A DNA stretch of 40,032 nucleotides from Deinococcus seoulensis (GCF_014648115.1 NZ_BMQM01000035.1:1-40032); one strand, 5' to 3'. Counted from the first letter of the stretch, positions 10,253-21,043 are shown. Notes: generated by a model not told the origin, from the sequence alone. Translations and numbers: made by a program.

Positions 10253-11167
10253 TTACCCCAGGTCGCGCAGCCTTCGGTACAGTTCCTTCTGCTCGTCGCT
10301 GAGGGCAGCGGGCACCGTGACGTTCAGGCGCACGTACAGATCGCCGCGCGTGCCGTCCTTCTTCGGCCAGCCCTGCCCGCGCAGGCGCATGCGCCGCCCG
10401 CCGCTGCTGCCGGGGGGGACGCTCAGGTTGCCCTTGCCGCTCAGGGTCTGCACGGTCACGTCGCCGCCCAGCGCCGCGAGCGGGGCCGGCACGTCCACGC
10501 TGGTGGTCAGGTGGTCGCCGTCCAGTTCAAAGCGGGCGTCTTCCAGCACGCGGATGGTCAGCAGCACGTCGCCGCCGCCCGGTCCCTGTCCGGCCAGTCG
10601 CAGGCGCGCGCCGTCGCGCGTTCCGGCGGGCACGCGCAGGCTCAGGCGTTTGCCGTCCACGTTGATGACCTCGTCCGAACCGCTGAACGCCTCGGCCAGC
10701 GTGACCTGCAACTCGCCTTCCACGTTCTGCACGAAGCGGCGCCCGCCGCCCATCCCGCCGCCGCCCAGCAGGTCTTCCAGGTTGACCTGCGCGCCGCCCG
10801 GGAATCCCTGGCCTGCGCCGCCGCGCCGCCCGGTCTGCCCGAACAGCCCCTGGAAGAAGTCACTGAACTGCCCCGGGTCGAAGCCCGAGAAGTCCCCGCC
10901 CTGAAACCCGCCGCCCGCTCCGGGGCCGCCGTAGCCGGGCGGGACCTGCCCGGTGTGCCCGAACTGGTCGAACACCTGCCGTTTCTCGGGGTCGGACAGG
11001 ACGGCGTACGCCTCGCCGATCTCCTTGAAGCGTTCGGCGGCCTTCTCGTCCCCGGCGTTCTTGTCCGGGTGGTACTGCTTGGCGAGTTTGCGGTACGCGC
11101 TCTTGATGTCCGCCTCGGACGCCCCGCGGGAGACGCCGAGCACGTCGTAGTAATCCTTGTAAGCCAT
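10253..11167 (-). CDS. dnaJ: DnaJ/Hsp40 co-chaperone without zinc finger
   Basis: A 304-residue co-chaperone that delivers substrates to DnaK and stimulates its ATPase. The J domain is residues 4-70 with the HPD motif at 33-35; a Gly/Phe-rich stretch (about 74-125, GYGGPGAGGGFQGGDFSGFD) follows; the rest is the two beta-rich C-terminal substrate domains (VPAGTRDGARLRLAGQG, VPPGSSGGRRMRLRGQGWP). The four CxxCxGxG zinc repeats of classical DnaJ are absent, making it class B like CbpA and the short DnaJ of Thermus. AAGGAGG sits 7 nt before the ATG. It is the last gene of the dnaK-grpE-VF530-dnaJ run, 76 bp after the VF530-like gene. Confidence 0.94.
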   Translation of the reverse strand: MAYKDYYDVLGVSRGASEADIKSAYRKLAKQYHPDKNAGDEKAAERFKEIGEAYAVLSDPEKRQVFDQFGHTGQVPPGYGGPGAGGGFQGGDFSGFDPGQFSDFFQGLFGQTGRRGGAGQGFPGGAQVNLEDLLGGGGMGGGRRFVQNVEGELQVTLAEAFSGSDEVINVDGKRLSLRVPAGTRDGARLRLAGQGPGGGDVLLTIRVLEDARFELDGDHLTTSVDVPAPLAALGGDVTVQTLSGKGNLSVPPGSSGGRRMRLRGQGWPKKDGTRGDLYVRLNVTVPAALSDEQKELYRRLRDLG

Positions 11168-11243
11168 GTGCGCCTCCTTCAGGCCGGTGAGGAAGGTGGA
11201 TTCAGCCCAGTGGGTTCAGCTCGTGGGTTCAGGGCGGAGCGGT

Positions 11244-11522
11244 TCAGGTGGTCACGAGGTCGCGGTACAGCGCCTCGACCTTCGCCCGCGCCCACGGCGT
11301 GCGCCGCAGGAACTTCAGGCTGCTCTGGACGCTCGGATCGAACTGAAAGCAGCGGATGGGAACCATGCGGGCCAGTTCGTCCCAGCCGTACGCCTCGTGC
11401 AGCCGCTCGACGATCATGGCGAGCGTCACGCCGTGCATGGGATCGGCAGAGGGTGAGCGGGTGACGGTCGATGGAGCCGCAGGGGCCTCAGCCGACGCCG
11501 TCTTGTCTTCTGGGTCAACCAT
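11244..11522 (-). CDS. VF530/DUF2132 family DNA-binding protein
   Basis: A 92-residue protein. Residues from about 28 on match the VF530 (DUF2132) family closely: [20 protein letters not shown], then [27 protein letters not shown] in two parts, ending [10 protein letters not shown]530 proteins are small, helical and reported to bind DNA; their role in the cell is not established. The N-terminal 27 residues are acidic and alanine-rich and probably disordered. The ATG at 11522 is preferred over the adjacent GTG at 11525, with GGGGGA about 8 nt upstream. It lies 13 bp after grpE and 76 bp before dnaJ, so it should be heat-induced with the DnaK system. Confidence 0.88.
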   Translation of the reverse strand: MVDPEDKTASAEAPAAPSTVTRSPSADPMHGVTLAMIVERLHEAYGWDELARMVPIRCFQFDPSVQSSLKFLRRTPWARAKVEALYRDLVTT

Positions 11523-11535
11523 CACCGCTTCCCCC

Positions 11536-12171
11536 TCAGTCCTTCCGGCTCACGACGACGCGGGCGGGGCGCACGAGGCGGTCGCCCATGCGGAAGCCCA
11601 GCTGGTACACCTGCACGATCACGTCGTCCTCGTCGCCCGGCACGACCTGCAGCGCCTCGTGCCACTGCGGGTCGAAGGCCTCGCCTTCCTTCCCGGTCAC
11701 TTCCAGGCCCAGGCCCGCGAACACGCTCAGGATCTTGCCCTGCACGGCCTGCATGCCGGGAATCAGTTTGGCGGGGTCGGCGGCGCCCATGGTCACGGCG
11801 CGGTCCATGTCGTCGTACACGGGCATCAGCGCCTCGGCGGCCTTGCTTATGCCCTGGCCCTGCGCGGCGGCCACGTCCTCCTGGGTGCGGCGGCGGTAGT
11901 TCTCGAAGTCGGCGGCCAGCCGGGCCAGTCGGCCCTTCAGGTCGGCGTTCTCCTTCTCCAGCTCGCCTGCACGTTCCAGCGTCGCCATCATCTCCTGCAC
12001 CTGCCCCAGCATGCCCTCGTCCATGCCGTCCAGGCCGGGGAACTCGGTTTCCAGGTCTTCCTGCATGTTGTCGGTTTCGGTGTCTGGGATGTCCAGGCCG
12101 TCCTCGCTGACGGTTTTCGTGCGGTCGGGTTCGGTGGCCTCGGGGGCGTGTTTGTGCTGGTCGTCGGTCAT
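11536..12171 (-). CDS. grpE: GrpE nucleotide exchange factor
   Basis: GrpE releases ADP from DnaK. About 211 residues from ATG 12171: an acidic disordered N-terminus (1-60), a long coiled-coil helix (about 62-110, [20 protein letters not shown] then [14 protein letters not shown]), and the C-terminal beta domain with the family pattern [10 protein letters not shown] and [21 protein letters not shown]. The start at 12171 has GAGG 7 nt upstream; an in-frame ATG at 12195 adds MFRKRGPK but has a poor site. It follows dnaK by 186 bp, with two hairpins in the gap, and precedes the VF530-like gene by 13 bp. Confidence 0.95.
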   Translation of the reverse strand: MTDDQHKHAPEATEPDRTKTVSEDGLDIPDTETDNMQEDLETEFPGLDGMDEGMLGQVQEMMATLERAGELEKENADLKGRLARLAADFENYRRRTQEDVAAAQGQGISKAAEALMPVYDDMDRAVTMGAADPAKLIPGMQAVQGKILSVFAGLGLEVTGKEGEAFDPQWHEALQVVPGDEDDVIVQVYQLGFRMGDRLVRPARVVVSRKD

Positions 12172-12254
12172 CTTGGGGCCTCGCTTTCGGAACATTCCGC
12201 TCAGCTTACGGGCTGCCGGGCGTTCCTGGGGGGAATGAAGGATGAAAGAAAAGG

Positions 12255-12285
12255 GGGAGAGGAGGCGCGGCGGCCGTCCTCTCCC
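12255..12285. terminator. Hairpin in the dnaK-grpE gap
   Basis: A perfect 9-bp stem GGGAGAGGA/TCCTCTCCC with a 13-nt loop. With the next hairpin it may attenuate or process the dnaK operon transcript, lowering grpE relative to dnaK. This role is inferred from position. Confidence 0.5.
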
Positions 12286-12328
12286 GTGAATGGTGGTGCT
12301 GGTGGGCGGCCGCCTCGCCCGACCCTCG

Positions 12329-12347
12329 CCTTCCCGCAGCGGGAAGG
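12329..12347. terminator. Hairpin just after the dnaK stop
   Basis: CCTTCCCGC and GCGGGAAGG flank one central base; seven base pairs can form with a 5-nt loop. In the minus direction it lies about 10 bp past the dnaK stop. Confidence 0.45.
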
Positions 12348-12357
12348 AAGGGGGGGG

Positions 12358-14247
<1,890 letters not shown>

Positions 14248-14319
14248 GGTGACTCCTGTATTGATGGTCTGAAGTGTGGGGATTTGCCGCCACGGGGGCA
14301 GCAGTTCTGATCTGCGAAC

Positions 14320-14348
14320 ATCATAGGCCCACAGTTCCGGAGTGTCAA
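14320..14348 (-). promoter_or_regulatory. dnaK operon promoter
   Basis: On the minus strand: TTGACA (14343-14348), exactly 17 bp, TATGAT (14320-14325). It lies about 70 bp before the dnaK ATG and gives a leader of roughly 65 nt with an AGGAG ribosome site. Confidence 0.88.
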
Positions 14349-14352
14349 TAGA

Positions 14353-14373
14353 GTTGAGTGCGGTACGCTCAAG
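14353..14373 (-). promoter_or_regulatory. HAIR-type operator (HspR binding site) of the dnaK operon
   Basis: Minus strand reads CTTGAGC, 7 bp, ACTCAAC. The HAIR consensus for HspR is CTTGAGT-N7-ACTCAAG; 12 of 14 arm positions match and the spacing is exact. It lies 4 bp upstream of the -35 box. Confidence 0.85.
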
Positions 14374-14444
14374 TTTAAGTGACCCTCAAGACGTGGGCCT
14401 CACCGCCACACCCAGCACAGGCCAGCCCGCCGCTCACCCTCTGC

Positions 14445-15164
14445 CTACAGCCTGTCCCCCACATGAATGGCCGCGATGCCGAAGGTCAGCAGGCGGTAGC
14501 GGGTGCGGAAGCCCGTGGCGCGCATGAGTTGCGCCAGCCGCTCGGGTTCCGGGAAGGCCAGCACACTCTCGGGCAGGTACGTGTACGCGCCCGCGTTCCC
14601 GCTGATCAGCCCGCCGATGCGTGGCAGCACATGCTGGAAGTACACCCGGAAGAGGCTGCCCAACAGACCCGGCCGTGGTGGCGGGAACTCCAGGATCACG
14701 GCCCGCCCACCCGGCGCCAGCACCCGGTGGAACTCCGCGAGGCCGCACGCGTAATCCGCGAAGTTCCGGAACCCGAACGCGCAGGTGATCGAGTCGAAAC
14801 TCCCGTCCGGGTACGGCAGGTTCAGCGCGTCCCCTTCCTCCAGGCGGATGTCGATGTGCCGCGCGGCGGCCTTCTCACGGCCGATGGCGAGCATCTGCGG
14901 CACGAAATCACTGCCGATCACCTCGGCCTGCGGGGCGCGGGTCTTGAGTTCCAGCGCGAAATCCGCCGTGCCGGTCGCCACGTCCAGCACCCGCGCCGGC
15001 TTCAGGGCCAGCGCCTCCTGCGCCGCCGCCCGGCGCCAGCCCCGGTCCACGCCGAGGCTCAGCACGCGGTTCAGAAGGTCGTAACGGGGCGCGATGCTGG
15101 CGAACATGGCCTGCACGTCCTTGCCCTTGTCCTGCTTGTCGCCCACCGGCGGCCGGTTCGTCAT
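14445..15164 (-). CDS. menG: Demethylmenaquinone methyltransferase (UbiE/MenG)
   Basis: SAM-dependent C-methylation of demethylmenaquinone to menaquinone, the last step of quinone synthesis. The 239-residue product carries the UbiE/MenG pattern: VQAMFASIAPRYDLLNRVLS (about 17-36), GVDRGWRR, the SAM motif VLDVATGTADFALEL, then FDSITCAFGFRNF with FHRVLAPGGRAVILEF, and YTYLPESV near the end. Menaquinone rather than ubiquinone is assumed because Deinococcus uses menaquinone. The ATG at 15164 is chosen because TATGAT is 7 nt upstream, and upstream in-frame sequence to 15302 is not family-like. It ends 72 bp before the HAIR operator and is on the same strand as kbl and dnaK. Confidence 0.94.
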   Translation of the reverse strand: MTNRPPVGDKQDKGKDVQAMFASIAPRYDLLNRVLSLGVDRGWRRAAAQEALALKPARVLDVATGTADFALELKTRAPQAEVIGSDFVPQMLAIGREKAAARHIDIRLEEGDALNLPYPDGSFDSITCAFGFRNFADYACGLAEFHRVLAPGGRAVILEFPPPRPGLLGSLFRVYFQHVLPRIGGLISGNAGAYTYLPESVLAFPEPERLAQLMRATGFRTRYRLLTFGIAAIHVGDRL

Positions 15165-15171
15165 ACCCGCG

Positions 15172-15177
15172 ATCATA
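15172..15177 (-). promoter_or_regulatory. -10 box of the menG gene (leaderless)
   Basis: TATGAT on the minus strand, 7 nt before the ATG at 15164. Confidence 0.5.
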
Positions 15178-15187
15178 GCGGCGCGCG

Positions 15188-15223
15188 GGCGGGACAGACG
15201 GGAAGCGTTCCGCCAGTCCCGCC
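15188..15223 (-). terminator. Hairpin after the Kbl-type gene
   Basis: A perfect 8-bp stem GGCGGGAC/GTCCCGCC encloses a nested GGAA/TTCC hairpin. It is 12 bp past the stop of the PLP enzyme and overlaps the expected -35 region of menG. No U-tract. Confidence 0.5.
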
Positions 15224-15234
15224 CGCCGTGGGGA

Positions 15235-16422
15235 TCAGGAGATGATGCCCAGCGTGCGGCCCACCTCGGCGTAGGCCTGCAGGGCGTGGTCGAGGTCGTC
15301 ACGGGTGTGCTCGGCGGTCACGATGTTGCGGATGCGGGCCAGTCCGCGCGGCACGGTCGGGAAGCCCAGTCCGACGGCGAACACGCCCCGGTCGAACAGC
15401 AGGCGGCTCGCCTCGAACGCGGCGGGGGCCTCGCCGAAGATGACGGGCGTGATGGGCGTGGTGCTGCCGAACGTGTCGAAGCCCAGGCCCTGCAACTCTG
15501 CCTTGAAGTAGCGGGTGTTGTCCCACAGGCGCGCCATCAGGGTGGGGTCGCGCTGCACCTCGTCGAGCGCGGCACTCAGCGCGCCGACCGTGGCGGGGGC
15601 CTGCGCGGTGCTGAACAGGTACGGGCGGGCGCGGTTGATCAGCAACTCGCGCAGGTCGCCGTGCCCGGCCGCGTAGCCGCCCACGCCGCCCCACGCCTTG
15701 CTGAGCGTCCCGACCTGAATCACGTCGTCGGCGTACTCGAAGCCGAAGTGATGCACGGTGCCGCGCCCGGCCTCGCCCATCACGCCGCTGCCGTGCGCGT
15801 CGTCCACGTACGTGACCGCGCCGTAGCGGCGGGCGACTTCGACCAGTCGGTCCAGGGGGGCCACGTCGCCGTCCATGGAGAACACGCCGTCCGTCACGAC
15901 GAGTTTCAGGCCGCCGGTGTCGTGTTCCTTCAGCAGGCGTTCCAGATCGTCGGGGTCGGCGTGTCTGTACACCTTCTTGGTGGCCTTGGTCAGGCGCAGT
16001 CCGTCGATGATGCTGGCGTGGTTCAGTTCGTCGCTGACGACCAGATCGCCGTCGCGCAGCAGCGCGCCCAGCACGCCCTGGTTGGTCGTGAAGCCGCTGT
16101 GCAGCACCAGCGCGCTGCCCGTGTGCTTGAACGCTGCCAGTTGAGACTCAAATTCCTCATGGATGCGCAGCGTTCCGGCAATCGTGCGCACGGCGCCCGC
16201 GCCCACGCCCCAGCGGTCCAGGTACTCGGCGGCCCGCGCTTTCAGGGCCGGGTGGTCCGCGAAGCCCAGGTAGTTGTTGCTGGCGAGGTTCACGACCTCG
16301 CGGCCGTCCACGCGGGTGCGGGCGCGGCTGGCGCTGTCCAGCACGCGCGGGTGAATCAGCAGCCCGCTCTCGCGCAGGCCGGACAGTTCGGCGGTCAGAC
16401 GGTCGGACAGGGAGGTGGACAT
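15235..16422 (-). CDS. kbl: Glycine C-acetyltransferase / 8-amino-7-oxononanoate synthase family enzyme
   Basis: A 395-residue alpha-oxoamine synthase (fold-type I PLP enzyme). Kbl splits 2-amino-3-ketobutyrate with CoA into glycine and acetyl-CoA; BioF uses the same chemistry in biotin synthesis. Motifs: NLASNNYLGFADHP (45-58), GAVRTIAGTLRIHEEFE (76-92), DELNHASIIDG (131-141), VTDGVFSMDGD (176-186), VDDAHGSG (206-213) and the Schiff-base lysine in TLSKAWGG (K242). The segment pattern favours Kbl, but in Thermus a close relative does both reactions, and no threonine dehydrogenase or bio genes are adjacent, so the substrate is left open. A leaderless start is supported by TACACT, 6 nt before the ATG. 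Confidence 0.88.
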   Translation of the reverse strand: MSTSLSDRLTAELSGLRESGLLIHPRVLDSASRARTRVDGREVVNLASNNYLGFADHPALKARAAEYLDRWGVGAGAVRTIAGTLRIHEEFESQLAAFKHTGSALVLHSGFTTNQGVLGALLRDGDLVVSDELNHASIIDGLRLTKATKKVYRHADPDDLERLLKEHDTGGLKLVVTDGVFSMDGDVAPLDRLVEVARRYGAVTYVDDAHGSGVMGEAGRGTVHHFGFEYADDVIQVGTLSKAWGGVGGYAAGHGDLRELLINRARPYLFSTAQAPATVGALSAALDEVQRDPTLMARLWDNTRYFKAELQGLGFDTFGSTTPITPVIFGEAPAAFEASRLLFDRGVFAVGLGFPTVPRGLARIRNIVTAEHTRDDLDHALQAYAEVGRTLGIIS

Positions 16423-16428
16423 GCCCCG

Positions 16429-16434
16429 AGTGTA
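16429..16434 (-). promoter_or_regulatory. -10 box of the Kbl-type gene (leaderless)
   Basis: TACACT on the minus strand, 6 nt before the ATG at 16422. Confidence 0.5.
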
Positions 16435-16471
16435 GGGTCGCGCGCCCCTACTTGTCCGTGAGGGAAGGACG

Positions 16472-17926
16472 TCAAGGGGCGGCGGCGCGCGGGGTCAGGC
16501 CCCGCCACACGCCGAGCGCACCGACCAGCAGCAGCGCCCCGATCACGCCCGCCCCGGCGTGCAGGCCGCTCAGGAAACCGGGTGTGCCCTCGCCGCCGCG
16601 CGCCACCAGCGCCCCCCACGCGGCGATGCCCAGCGCCACGCCCACCTGCCGCATGGCACTCAGGACACTGGACGCCTGCGCGGCCTGCCCGGCGGGCACG
16701 TCATTCACGGCAGCGGTGGTCAGGGCGGCGTTGGCGAGGCCCGTGCCGACCCCCATCACGAAGAACTCGCCGGCCAGTCCCAGCGAGAGACTCAGCGGCG
16801 ACCCGCCCAGGTGCAGGCCCAGCACCAGCAGCAGGCCCGCGCCGATCACGGCCAGTCCGGCCGCGCCGACGCCGCGCGCCCCGGCCCGCGCGATCAGCCG
16901 CCCACCCAGCGGCGACGACAGCCCCACCCCGATGGGAAACAGGGACGTGACCAGTCCCGCGCGCGTGGCGCTGTACCCCTGCGTGCCCTGCAGGAACAGC
17001 GTGATGAACACCAGCAACCCGAACGGCCCGAACGCCGCCAGCAGCGAACCCACGTTTGCGGTCGTGAACGCCCGGTTCCGGAACACCCGCAGGTCCACCA
17101 GCGGGTGCGGGGCGCGGCGCTCGGCGCGCAGGAACAGTGCGGAGGTCACGGCGGCCAGTCCCAGGCACCCCAGCACCGGCGCGGAGTCCCAGCCCAGCAC
17201 GTTGCCCTGCGACAGACCGTAGGCAAGCCCTGCCAGGGCCGTGGCGGCCAGCAGGACGCCCGGCACGTCGATGGGCCGGGGGCGGGGCGTACCCAGCGGG
17301 CGGGTGCGGCCCAGCGTGAAGGCCAGCGTGCCCAGCGCGGTCACGGCGACCGTCCAGAACACCGCCGACCAGCCCAGCGTGTCGATGACCGTCCCGCCCA
17401 GCAGCGGCCCTGCGGCGATCCCCAGGCCCGACACGCCCGCCCACACGCCGATGGCCCGCGCCCGCGCGGCAGGCTGCGTGAACGCCAGGGTCAGCAGGAC
17501 CAGCGTGGCGGGCTGAATCACGGCGGAACTCAGGCCCTGAAGTGCGCGCCCCACCAGCAGCGCCGGGAAGCTGGGAGCCAGCGCGCAGGTCGCGGCGCCC
17601 ACCACGCCCAGCGCGAGGCCCCACACCAGCGCCCGCCGGAACCCGAAGCGGTCGCCCAGCAGCCCCCCGGCCAGCAGCGTGGCGGCGAACACGATGTTGT
17701 ACACGTTCGCCACCCACGGCACGTCGTGCGCGCCCACCCCGAACACGTGGCCCAGCGTGGGCAGCGACGGGTTCACGATGGACACGTTCAGCATGACCAC
17801 CACCACCGACAGCGAACTGGCGATCAGCACGGCCCGCTGAAGCCCGGCCGGAACGGGTTCAGGAGGCACGCGGTCAGACACCGCTGACAGGGAGGGCAGA
17901 TTCGGTTCTGTGATGCCTGCCAGCAT
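16472..17926 (-). CDS. MFS drug exporter, DHA2 (14-TM) type
   Basis: A major facilitator of about 484 residues with around 14 hydrophobic helices, as in DHA2/EmrB-QacA proton-drug antiporters. TM1 contains SLSVVVVMLNVSIVNPSLPT, the usual first-helix pattern 'LD.TIVNVALP' in a variant form with N instead of D, and loop 2-3 has the motif A-like GDRFGFRRAL. The C-terminal half repeats the fold (LFPIGVGLSSPLGGRLI). Substrates cannot be predicted. The open frame continues upstream through the repeat element to 18070, but that part is repeat sequence and not protein-like. ATG 17926 is used here, yet TATGCT (17922-17927) overlaps it and could be a -10 box for a later start (codon ATC at 17914, or a GTG at residue 16). 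It lies downstream of the lipoprotein pair, separated by repeat copy 3. Confidence 0.88.
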   Translation of the reverse strand: MLAGITEPNLPSLSAVSDRVPPEPVPAGLQRAVLIASSLSVVVVMLNVSIVNPSLPTLGHVFGVGAHDVPWVANVYNIVFAATLLAGGLLGDRFGFRRALVWGLALGVVGAATCALAPSFPALLVGRALQGLSSAVIQPATLVLLTLAFTQPAARARAIGVWAGVSGLGIAAGPLLGGTVIDTLGWSAVFWTVAVTALGTLAFTLGRTRPLGTPRPRPIDVPGVLLAATALAGLAYGLSQGNVLGWDSAPVLGCLGLAAVTSALFLRAERRAPHPLVDLRVFRNRAFTTANVGSLLAAFGPFGLLVFITLFLQGTQGYSATRAGLVTSLFPIGVGLSSPLGGRLIARAGARGVGAAGLAVIGAGLLLVLGLHLGGSPLSLSLGLAGEFFVMGVGTGLANAALTTAAVNDVPAGQAAQASSVLSAMRQVGVALGIAAWGALVARGGEGTPGFLSGLHAGAGVIGALLLVGALGVWRGLTPRAAAP

Positions 17927-17951
17927 AACAGGCGTGCGGTCTGGCAGGCTC

Positions 17952-18087
17952 ACACGGATTCCGTTTGTTTCGCCCTCCACCCGGAAGGGCGCCGGGTTGC
18001 CAACTCCACGTCCGGAACCCGCCCGGCTCCCACTCGCATCCGCTCGGATTGAATGGGCCGCAAAGGCCATTCAATCCGAGTCCGTAT
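17952..18087 (+). repeat. Dispersed repeat, copy 3
   Basis: A 136-bp copy in the same orientation as copy 1. Left end ACACGGATTCCG and right end AGTCCGTAT give imperfect terminal inverted repeats. The internal hairpin is the best of the three: CGGATTGAATGG and CCATTCAATCCG around GGCCGCAAAGG. Its last base is also the final base of the minus-strand lipoprotein stop codon TAA (18087-18089). It fills most of the gap before the MFS gene. Confidence 0.85.
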
Positions 18088-18707
18088 TACTGGCTGGTCA
18101 CGGGCGTCGGCTCGTGCAGCGTGTAGCGTTGCACGCCCGCCGTACTCAGGCTGCGCTGGTACGTGCGGCTCCCGTCAGGCAGGTACACGTAGTGCTCGGC
18201 GCGGGTCCAGCCCTGCGCCAGATTCCAGCGTTGCCGCATGTCCGGCACGAGCGTCCTGAAGTCCGCCGTCACGGCCGCGCTGGCGTACGCCACGCGGTCG
18301 TGCGTCATCAGCGGCAGGGTCTCGCCCACGTCCAGCGTGCCGTTCGCGTTGCGGTCCTGCCACATCGTCCATTCCAGCAGCAGCACCTTCGCGGCGGCCG
18401 GGGCGACCGTCACCGACGCGCCCGCCGGGATCAGCGTGGCGGCGTCCACGGCGCGGTCCGTCTGGTTGATCCACTTCAGCGGGTCCACGTCCACGGCCGT
18501 CTTCCCGGCGGGCACGGCCAGCTGGTACACGCTCTCGCCGCCGTCCGTCACCAGGGACAGGTAGGCGCCGGTGGGCGCGGCTGGGAAGCGCACCTCCGCA
18601 CCGCTCGGCAGGGGAGGGCGCCCACCCGTCGGGGCCGACGAACTGCCGCACGCGGTCAGGGCTGCGCCCAGCAGGGCCGCTGCCGGAATCCACGCGGCGC
18701 GCTTCAT
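18087..18707 (-). CDS. Lipoprotein with an EF-hand-like loop (second of a pair)
   Basis: A 206-residue lipoprotein: basic start MKRAAW, hydrophobic helix and a lipobox LTAC with the acylated cysteine at residue 20. The family is not recognised. A loop DRNANGTLDVGE (about 119-130) fits the DxNxNGxxDxxE calcium-binding pattern of EF-hand or dockerin loops. The order 'D.N.NG..E ... YAS.A ... GW ... H ... LHEPT' is shared with the gene directly upstream, so the two are paralogs. The ATG overlaps the upstream stop by 4 bp (18704-18707), giving translational coupling. Its stop codon coincides with the edge of repeat copy 3. It is probably anchored in the cell envelope; the function is unknown. Confidence 0.8.
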   Translation of the reverse strand: MKRAAWIPAAALLGAALTACGSSSAPTGGRPPLPSGAEVRFPAAPTGAYLSLVTDGGESVYQLAVPAGKTAVDVDPLKWINQTDRAVDAATLIPAGASVTVAPAAAKVLLLEWTMWQDRNANGTLDVGETLPLMTHDRVAYASAAVTADFRTLVPDMRQRWNLAQGWTRAEHYVYLPDGSRTYQRSLSTAGVQRYTLHEPTPVTSQ

Positions 18708-19414
18708 TTCGCACCGCCCAGGGTGCCGCCCAGCGGGGCGCCCTGACTGATCAGCCGGTTCGTCGGTTCGTGCAGGCGGATGCTCAGGCGTTCGTCGGCC
18801 TCGGGCACGCTGTTCATGGTCACCACGTACCGGCCGGGCGTGGCCGACGGTTGCCGGACCTCGTGCGCCACCAGCGACCAGCCCTTGCGGCGCGCGCCGC
18901 TCTCGTTCGTGCGCCCGTCCGCGCTGGTGAACGAGTACGTGAACGCCTCGCTGGCGTAACTGTAGATCGAGTGCGTCTGGTACAGCTCCTCGGTGCTTTC
19001 CGGCTGCCCGTTGCGGTTCAGGTCGTTGTAGAGCACGAAGTACACGTTGCAGGTCTGCACGGTGTCCGGCGTCACCACCACGTCCCGCATGCCGTCGGTC
19101 TCGCCACCCTTGAACGGGGACAGGCAGGCAGTCTTCTGAAGATCCTGAAGCGAGTAGCCGTTGATGTAGATGGTCGTGCGGTTCATCACGCTGCCCGGAG
19201 CGCCCCACAGATACCCACCGTCCCCGATGGTCCGCAGGTACTGCCCGTTCGTGCCGAAGGCCACTCCGCTCAGCCGCAGCGTGTCCACGGCTGGGGTGTC
19301 CGGGAAGGTGAAGGTCAGACTCATGGGGGCGGGTGGCGGGGGACTGGGGCAGGCGGTCAGGAGCGCACACAGCGCCCCGACCCCACCCAGCCGGATGACA
19401 TTCATGTTCTTCAT
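18704..19414 (-). CDS. Lipoprotein, paralog of the downstream gene (first of a pair)
   Basis: A 236-residue lipoprotein: start MKNMNVIRLGGVGALCALLTAC with the lipobox LTAC (cysteine 22), then a Pro-rich spacer (PSPPPPAP). The mature part has two further cysteines (KTACLSP and QTCNVYF), which may pair. It contains an EF-hand-like loop DLNRNGQPESTEE and ends LSIRLHEPTNR, matching the downstream paralog's RYTLHEPTP. The ATG at 19414 is chosen because it begins a proper lipoprotein signal; TACTGT lies 9 nt upstream. It is the first gene of a two-gene operon. The function is unknown; the shared loop suggests metal binding in the envelope. Confidence 0.8.
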   Translation of the reverse strand: MKNMNVIRLGGVGALCALLTACPSPPPPAPMSLTFTFPDTPAVDTLRLSGVAFGTNGQYLRTIGDGGYLWGAPGSVMNRTTIYINGYSLQDLQKTACLSPFKGGETDGMRDVVVTPDTVQTCNVYFVLYNDLNRNGQPESTEELYQTHSIYSYASEAFTYSFTSADGRTNESGARRKGWSLVAHEVRQPSATPGRYVVTMNSVPEADERLSIRLHEPTNRLISQGAPLGGTLGGAK

Positions 19415-19502
19415 ACGACGTTCACAGTAATGGACGTCCCCGGACCCTGCACGCAGATCTGACGCAGGGAGCTGGCACGCCAGGAACAGACGACGGACAC
19501 AC

Positions 19503-19541
19503 ACGACGGGCACAGACAACGGGCACAGACGACGGGCACAG
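19503..19541. repeat. Three tandem 13-bp units
   Basis: ACGACGGGCACAG, ACAACGGGCACAG, ACGACGGGCACAG in direct tandem, with a degenerate fourth unit just upstream. Noncoding, between lpdA and the lipoprotein pair. Confidence 0.85.
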
Positions 19542-19543
19542 AA

Positions 19544-19580
19544 GGCAGGTGGCCCCCGGTCCGTCCGGAAGCCACCTGCC
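19544..19580 (-). terminator. Hairpin downstream of lpdA
   Basis: A perfect 10-bp inverted repeat GGCAGGTGGC/GCCACCTGCC with a 17-nt loop, about 60 bp past the lpdA stop; in the minus direction TTCTG follows. It probably ends the lpdA transcript. Confidence 0.6.
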
Positions 19581-19639
19581 CTGTCGTTCCCTGCCCTGTC
19601 ACTACTGGCTCTGTCGCTACTGGCCCTGAGGCGCTGTCC

Positions 19640-21043
<1,404 letters not shown>

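Noticed and set aside
17927..18070. N-terminal extension of the MFS gene
   Set aside because: The added residues are translation of the dispersed repeat and are not conserved-looking protein.
19415..19519. N-terminal extension of the first lipoprotein
   Set aside because: ATG 19414 begins a proper lipoprotein signal peptide; the longer version would bury it.
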